Shown: one piece after another, positions 47,590 to 64,000 of the stretch
How the letters are laid out: each line of letters begins with the position of its first letter
Numbering within the stretch: the first letter of the stretch is position 1
NCBI GenBank assembly: GCA_023630585.1
Contig: CM042562.1
Coordinates: 9,946,684 to 10,010,683 of the forward strand
Direction of reading: 5' to 3'
From: Cranoglanis bouderius
Taxonomy: Eukaryota > Chordata > Actinopteri > Siluriformes > Cranoglanididae
DNA length: 64,000 bases
Translations under genes and position numbers: made by a program
Notes under the pieces: generated by a model
Databases searched by the model: none
What the model was told of the DNA's origin: nothing
What the model saw: only the letters and a program-made list of their open reading frames with translations

Positions 47590-47960
47590 CATGCTCTCAA
47601 TCTCAAATCTTATTTGGCACAGCAGTGACATTGACATGGTAGCTGGGCGTTAGTGTTGTACTGGTATGTATGTATCAGGCGCACCAGCATTGCTGAGATT
47701 TTTAAACACCTTACTATCACTGCTGGGCTGAGAAACAGTACACCAACTGAATATATCCAGCCAACAGCAGCGCTTTTGTCAGAAACGAACACAGATAAAG
47801 GCCTAGATAACAGTACACAGAGGGTATGGAAAAATTGTGTATCCACAAGACGACAATAATGTGGCCAGTAACAGTATTAAGAGAAATATACAGCACTATG
47901 GATAGGGTAGAATGGTAGGTTCACCTGATAACGTGGTTAATGCCACTGTAATAAGTACAG
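47590..47960 (+). repeat. Dispersed repeat remnant
   Basis: The phrases 'TAGTGTTGTACTGGTATG', 'TTTTTAAACACCTTACTATCACTGCTGG' and 'ATATCCAGCCAACAGCAG' recall a repeat common in teleost genomes. No coding frame, and class is not assigned. Confidence 0.45.
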
Positions 47961-48798
47961 ACTAGCAGCGCTGCCGAATGTATTTAAATGTCACATGCAG
48001 CCAAAAAAAAAAAAAAAAAAGAACCCAAGTCAATCCAATCCAGTTGATGATTATTATAGCTTAATTGGTACTATGTTAAGTAATTTGCATACTCTGTTCA
48101 GATTATCCTTATTCGGCCAGGTTCGGTCTTCCAGGCTAAACGTTTAATGATTTTTGTTAATATTTGTATGTGTAAATGTATTTGATTAATTATGTCCGAT
48201 AAAAATTGTGTATAAACGGCAGATATAAAGATAGAAGACTGTTATGCAAATGTTCTGAACAACTCTAAAGAGCCTCACTTCATTCAAACACACTAACTAG
48301 TTTAATATCCAAACCCCTGTGCCACCAGAGCACACATTCACAGATAAGCAGCTCAAGGCCAAGAGTATGTGCAAACAATACATGTTTTCATTCAATCAAG
48401 CACAAGTCCTGGCTGTTAGTAATGTACATACATCTAATCGAATGCCACAACAATGTGAAATGTTGATGCACAAGCACATCTTTGAATGCCAACTATGGCG
48501 GGAGTGCATACATTTCTCACAATGTGATTAGAAAATATCCAGTGACACAGACATCCTTTTTTTTTTTGTTTAATGTGTTTATGACCTCATGGGAGTATTT
48601 TAATGTAGAGATTAAACGATTTAACAAGTCTGATGTGGAAAAAAGTGCTAATCATATGTGGCACTAATAAGTCCAGACAAAATGTTTGTTAACCATGAAA
48701 CCTAAAGTCATGTCCTGTTCTTTTTAAATAATTTAAGCCACACAGTATGAATCCATGATGGTTTCCAAAAATCATTCAAGCACACTTGCTAAAATTGT

Positions 48799-48822
48799 TA
48801 TGTATGTATATATGTATGTATG

Positions 48823-48880
<58 letters not shown>
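48799..48880. repeat. (TATG)n-(TA)n microsatellite
   Basis: Imperfect TATG units pass into a pure TA tract. Confidence 0.95.
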
Positions 48881-48884
<4 letters not shown>

Positions 48885-49819
48885 CACAAGTGAGAGAAAA
48901 CTTCTCAAGTGCCAACTCAAGAGGTTAGCATGTTTTTTTTTAGTAGCAAAATTAAAAACAAATTGGTTGTTAAATATCCATAAAACAGGCCTATGGTGAA
49001 AAGAAATTAGCTGAGGCAATTCTAAAGTGAGCTCAGATGAGTTTCATCTTGATTGTAGCTTTATACGAATACTGATAGTATGCGTGTCCTACAGATGACT
49101 AACACACCACCGTCAAGCTGGTCTCAGTCAACACGGCCTCTGTTGTAGAATTTGAAGGGCCCTTGTTTAGCTTGTTTGCGCAGAGAACACCCATATTTAC
49201 CTGGGTATTGAGGAAAGCTTGGGCTTTATGAATTGAGTCAATAATGACCTAGATGTCTTATCAGTGATAGGATAAAACCCTCTGAGCCAAGCTGCAGTAA
49301 AATTCTCCAACAGTGTGGAGCATTGCAGATTTAAGGACTTTGCTCTCACAATATTTGCTTGGCGTACAAAGACAGCTCAGAGTATTGGCTACTTACAGCC
49401 AGGCCACACCTGCATCCATTATGGTACTACATTAAACAGTATCTAACACGGAGCCATGTTTATTATGCTCTTAAAGGCAGACCAGTGGTTTTTTTTTTTT
49501 TTTTTAAATGTTTACAACTGCATGTTGACAGGCATAATACACATGCATAAAAGAGTGGCAGTAAGGAAGCAATAAGCCAAAGGTTGGTAAAACCACAACC
49601 TAGATTTAGATGTTTTCAGTAAGCAACAGAATATTAGGTGTTCTCAATCAGTCTGCAAGCAGCACCTCAGAATGTTTTTGTTTGTTTTAACCGAAATGTT
49701 AATGGAAAAAAACAACTTCCAGCAATAACCTTTAAATACACTGAAACTTATTAATGAACTTTGACACCAAATGTGTAAATTCTCACACAAGTAAAGCAAT
49801 GAGCCTTGATCTAATAAAG

Positions 49820-49825
49820 TTTATT
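49820..49825 (-). terminator. Candidate fbxo11 polyadenylation signal
   Basis: AATAAA on the minus strand about 1.8 kb beyond the fbxo11 stop codon. The intervening sequence has no other gene. Other sites are possible. Confidence 0.35.
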
Positions 49826-51632
49826 TTCTTAAAAATGACCAGTTTCCTTTTTCTTTTGTTTTCTAGGAAATTAAACCCTTTTTGAATTCACACTAGCATC
49901 TACATAATGGTTATTGAATACTTCACAATATATTAAGTCTAGATGTTATGGTACATGCATACAATTGCGGCGGCATGAGAAGCCACAGTCACCACATTAC
50001 ACAGAGATGGGGATGAAGAGAGGGGCAAAAAGACAATGAGGCCGTAGAGACTTGTGTTTCAGCTTTGAAGAGGCCAGGGCCTTAAAATATGGCAAACTCC
50101 AGCAATGCTTTTCAATTATATTCATCACTCAAAAACAGGCACAGAATGGGCCAAGGGCCAAAAGAAAATAATATATTCTAATAAAATTGGGAGATATACT
50201 TATCACCGTCCATGAAATTAACTCTATGGCCAAGAATAAAAGCGTAAGTGAAGCAGAACTTCACAAACATTAATAACTGTTCCAGTGTTCACAAACACTT
50301 CCATTTCCTTTGGGAGCTTATTAGCACTTTAAAGTCTGGTTAGAAATCACTTTTCCCAATGTTTAGGCAGACATTTATTTAAAAAACAAAAAACAAAAAG
50401 GGAAATGTCCCTGTTTGTCTAAATGGCAGTGAAAGGTGAAGCAAACACTGTGAGCTTTGGGACCACACATAAGCTTTATAAGAGTCACAGCCAGAGGAAG
50501 TTTATAAAAATGAATTTAAAGAAAAGAAAAGAAAAATAAATAATAAAAAGAAGGGGAAAAAAAAAGAAAAAAAAAAAAGCCCACCACACATTGACAACCG
50601 CTTCACACCTTCCCTATCGAAAACCATAGCTGGAGGACATTGTAGTGTTTTCCAAATCTTTTTTTTTTTTTTTTTCCACTATTCCTCTTTCACAGAAAGA
50701 ATTTATATGCTGAGACACAGTATGATTACAAGCCTAACATGCGCTAACGAAAATATTAATAACAATAATAATTATAATATATAATAAAATAAAAGACATT
50801 CAAATACTGTAAGATTTTTGCTTGAAAATACAAAACTACATGAGAAAGCATTAAAATCATATTTGTTGATCAGAATAACATTAACATTAAAAAAAAAAAA
50901 AAAAAAAAAAGAAAGAAAGAAAAGAAAAAGAAGGGGAGGGGGGGGGGAAGAGAGAGCAAGTGCTAACAACATTTTTTTCAATTTTTTTTTTATACCATAC
51001 ATATAACCAGCAAATCTGTTACCTAGAAACAGTTGCCAAGGAAGCCATGTCATCATGGCTCTCCCTCTTATCCAGGCAGCGTCTCTGGGGGAGGGGTGAT
51101 GGCTGTGTGTTTCTGGCCACTGTTACGTCTGTACAAAACTGCAAAAGAACTTCACCTGAACCTGCACGCATCAGAGACTGCACAGGCTTATCGGTTTGGA
51201 CGTTTCAATCGTTCTTCTGCTGAAAGTTGATGCCACTGTCGTCTCTTCTCTTAATCTCCAGAATCCTGAGTCAACATATTGCTTCTCTGTGCAGCTCTTA
51301 ACTCTTCCAAAGCTTTAGTCAACTAATAACTCTTTGCAGATTGAGAGCCAACTGAAAATGAACAGGGAATCTCTCGCATCCGCTTGCATCAGAACCCTTT
51401 TTAGCAATATAGAGACATCTCTATCCAGCAAACAGGTAGAGATCCAAAGGAGTCCCATGTCTCCACTCAAAATGGTTTCCTTTACCATACAACAATTGAT
51501 TCAAGTCTAAAAAGTTTGTTGTCCTGTCACTTTGTACGCAGAGTCTTTCTAAGACCAAAGTTATAGAAGCTCTTATTTTGTCGACGGGACAAATTAAAGA
51601 CCAGGGTGCTGAGATGGAGACCAGGTTGAGCC

Positions 51633-62117
<10,485 letters not shown>

Positions 62118-62400
62118 TTGGCGAGTTGATTTTTTTTTGTTTATTTCAAAAACTCACAACGCTTTTCTCTAACGTTCCTCTTCCGTCGTTAACATGGGGG
62201 GTCTTCGGTTTCAAATCAAACAACTCAAATGCGTAAACACTTCAAATTTCGCTGACGGAGAGCTAGTTTTTTTTTTTTTTTTCGGGGTGTTGGGACAGCT
62301 CCCCCTGTGCTGCTCGGTGCTGGAGCTCGGTGTCTCTCTCGCGCGCAGGAGGAGCCATTAACGCTAACGCACTCACAGACAGCGCGCGCGCACGCGAGAG
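62118..62400 (-). promoter_or_regulatory. fbxo11 5' UTR and GC-rich promoter
   Basis: Together with the first exon this is the second clear CpG-rich zone of the window (about 61800-62400, with GCGCGCGCGCACGCG near 62380). It holds 'CTTCCG' ETS-type words near 62180 and no TATA box. A T-run at 62268-62281 lies about 150 bp upstream of the ATG. The start site is not determinable from sequence alone. Confidence 0.6.
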
Positions 62401-62545
62401 AGGGAGGGGGAGGGAGGGAGCGAGAGAGGGAGGGGGAGGGAGGGAGCGAGAGAGGGGGAGGGGGAGGGGGAGGGGGAGGGGGAGGGGGAGGGGGAGGGGG
62501 AGGGGGAGGGGGAGGGAGAGGGGGAGAGGGAGGGGAAGGACATCA
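62395..62545. repeat. GGGGGA hexanucleotide repeat
   Basis: About twelve tandem GGGGGA units (62455-62525) are flanked by less regular GGGA/GAGA repeats. The plus strand is purine-only for over 100 bases. It lies about 280-430 bp upstream of the fbxo11 start codon. Confidence 0.95.
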
Positions 62546-64000
62546 CAAGGGATCCCTCTATTCACCAATGAAACACACACACTGCATCCGCTCACGCTCC
62601 AAATTACACTGTGCATCCTCTATCCCTCTTCTCTTCTGTAGCCCATTAATAAACATCCCTGAATATCACAGACTGTATGATATACATCACGTTATTTTAA
62701 AATACTCAAGGCACTATAACGCGTATGCATAAACATTTAAACATTCTTAACCTTTCAACAGAGATGGGCGATATGACAACAATATATCATTACCGCGATA
62801 TACTAGTACTCAAGTTACACTTTTTATTTTGAGTATTATCAGCATTATAAGGTGTCACTGTTTTTTTTTTTTTTTAACATGCTAACAAGTAGTTAATTTA
62901 GTTATGTAGTTAATTTATCAATCCCCTGCTGGGAAAAAACAACAATACGGTTTCCACTACAGATACCATTACAAACCATCAGCTAACCATTAAAACTATT
63001 GCCATTACTAACATTGGTCTTTAATGGTATCCACTAGACATAACATGCAACCAATAGAAGGCAACAGATTACCAGTAGAGACCCACAGGGACCATTACAG
63101 TTTCCATTAAAACCAATGCAATTCCCATTATAATCATTAAAACCATTATAAATTCTATGAATGTTTCTACTGATTTTTCAGCAGGGTCCCCATTACATAG
63201 TTCTATTTAATTTATTATTTATTTATTCATAAATGTTATAACCTATAAACACTAGACATGAGGCAGAAATACATCCAGAACAGGACAACAATGGGCACAA
63301 ACATAACATTAACACCTAGGAGCAATTTGGCATAGCCACTCCGCTTCTGGCACATTGTTCTTTTGTTTTGTTTTTGTTTTGGAGGTTGGAAGAAACTGGA
63401 GAACCTGGAGGAAGCCCACACAGGAGACACCAAGAGAACACTCAAAACTCCTCAGTAACTGAGCTCAGGATCAAATCAGGGACCCTGGAGCTGTGAGGTG
63501 GCAGTGGTATCCACTGCACCATATTTTTACTACAGCCCTATTTTTGTCCATTTTTTTAAAAAAAATTCCCTCCACTACATACTTAATTTTTTTAAATAAA
63601 TGTTAAAAATCTGTTTTGGTGGTTCTTGTTAAGCAATGCCTGAGTAAAACTAAAAGAATGATTGTAAGATAAGGCCTATACAAAGTTCTTTCACGTTCTT
63701 CATAAACTCAAGACCTTTTAAACATTATCCCTGACTACTTTATTTTATTTTTTCTAGTAACTTTCAGAACTATGGGACTAAGACTGTTTTTCCTGTACAA
63801 CAAACCAAGAAACATGAAATATGTTAGTGAGGCTGCATTAGTACAGAAAATATTTAGTATTTAGTATACAGTATTTAGAGTCAGTAGTGTACTGTATATT
63901 ACAGTGACAAAATATCTATACTATCTCCTGTATGTGTCAGAATTTCCATACTTCTCATGGATTAGAAATGAGTGCCTTTAAACATCATACTTTTCCAGTT
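62546..64000. other. Intergenic, upstream of fbxo11
   Basis: No gene recognised. A stretch at about 62930-63190 is rich in near-repeated words of the type 'ACCATTA' and 'CCATTA'. A SINE remnant lies at 63370-63530. The remainder is AT-rich. Confidence 0.55.
63370..63530 (-). repeat. tRNA-derived SINE remnant
   Basis: On the minus strand the order is pol III-like head ('GCAGTGGATACCACTGCCACC', 'GATTTGATCC'), then the body 'TGTGGGCTTCCTCCAGGTTCTCCAG'. It belongs to the same broad SINE group as 29588-29873, but is older. Confidence 0.6.

Larger units (their letters stand above)
46200..49815. other. Intergenic region between foxn2 and fbxo11
   Basis: About 3.6 kb with no supported gene. It has a T-run at 46194-46220, an (AC)n tract at 46381-46407, TTA/GTA trinucleotide repeats at 47004-47057, a dispersed-repeat remnant at 47590-47960 and a TATG/TA tract at 48799-48880. 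Human MSH6 lies in this neighbourhood, but no MSH6 exon was recognised. Confidence 0.55.

Noticed and set aside
46200..49815. Possible msh6 between foxn2 and fbxo11
   Set aside because: No exon encoding MutS-type motifs was recognised on either strand.
62263..62616. Minus- and plus-strand frames rich in Pro-Leu or Gly-Arg
   Set aside because: They come from translating the GGGGGA repeat.

Overview
The window is nuclear DNA of a ray-finned (teleost) fish. It holds spliced vertebrate genes with GT-AG introns, many AT, CA and AAT microsatellites, several Tc1/mariner families and tRNA-derived SINEs. The style of the SINE (an ATGG-repeat tail after a 'GGATAAGCGGT' segment) and the Tc1 load suggest a catfish, but that is inference from memory of such genomes.

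Three protein-coding genes were reconstructed exon by exon, and each gives one continuous frame. (1) fshr, follicle-stimulating hormone receptor, plus strand, 14988-26809: 10 coding exons, 670 aa. (2) foxn2, forkhead transcription factor, minus strand, 38648-32634: 5 coding exons, 381 aa, with a probable non-coding first exon and CpG-rich promoter near 46 kb. (3) fbxo11, the F-box / beta-helix / UBR-box subunit of an SCF ubiquitin ligase, minus strand, 62117-51633: 22 coding exons, 879 aa, with a GC-rich promoter at about 62 kb. The gene order fshr - foxn2 - fbxo11 matches the neighbourhood known on human 2p16-p21 (FSHR, LHCGR, ..., FOXN2, ..., FBXO11), with the intervening genes absent here. 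The genes are not known to act in one pathway. They are a conserved syntenic block, not an operon-like unit.

Layout: 1-14.9 kb is a transposon-rich intergenic region. It has fragments of several Tc1-like families, a nearly intact Tc1 element with perfect 65-bp terminal repeats, and an internally deleted hAT element with an exact 8-bp target duplication. 15-26.8 kb is fshr, whose introns carry a 130-bp-armed fold-back element and another Tc1 element. 26.9-32.6 kb is intergenic, with a Tc1 element starting 131 bp after the fshr stop codon and a SINE with a 12-bp target duplication. 32.6-46.2 kb is foxn2, with a Tc1 element 40 bp from a splice donor. 46.2-49.8 kb is intergenic. 49.8-62.3 kb is fbxo11, almost free of transposons. 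62.4-64 kb starts with a GGGGGA repeat and is otherwise featureless.

No CRISPR array, rRNA or convincing tRNA gene was seen. No new multi-gene system was found. The most interesting items are structural: a GC-AG intron and a shortened hinge in fshr, inverted repeats that fshr transcripts would carry, and a perfect RFX X-box in the foxn2 promoter.
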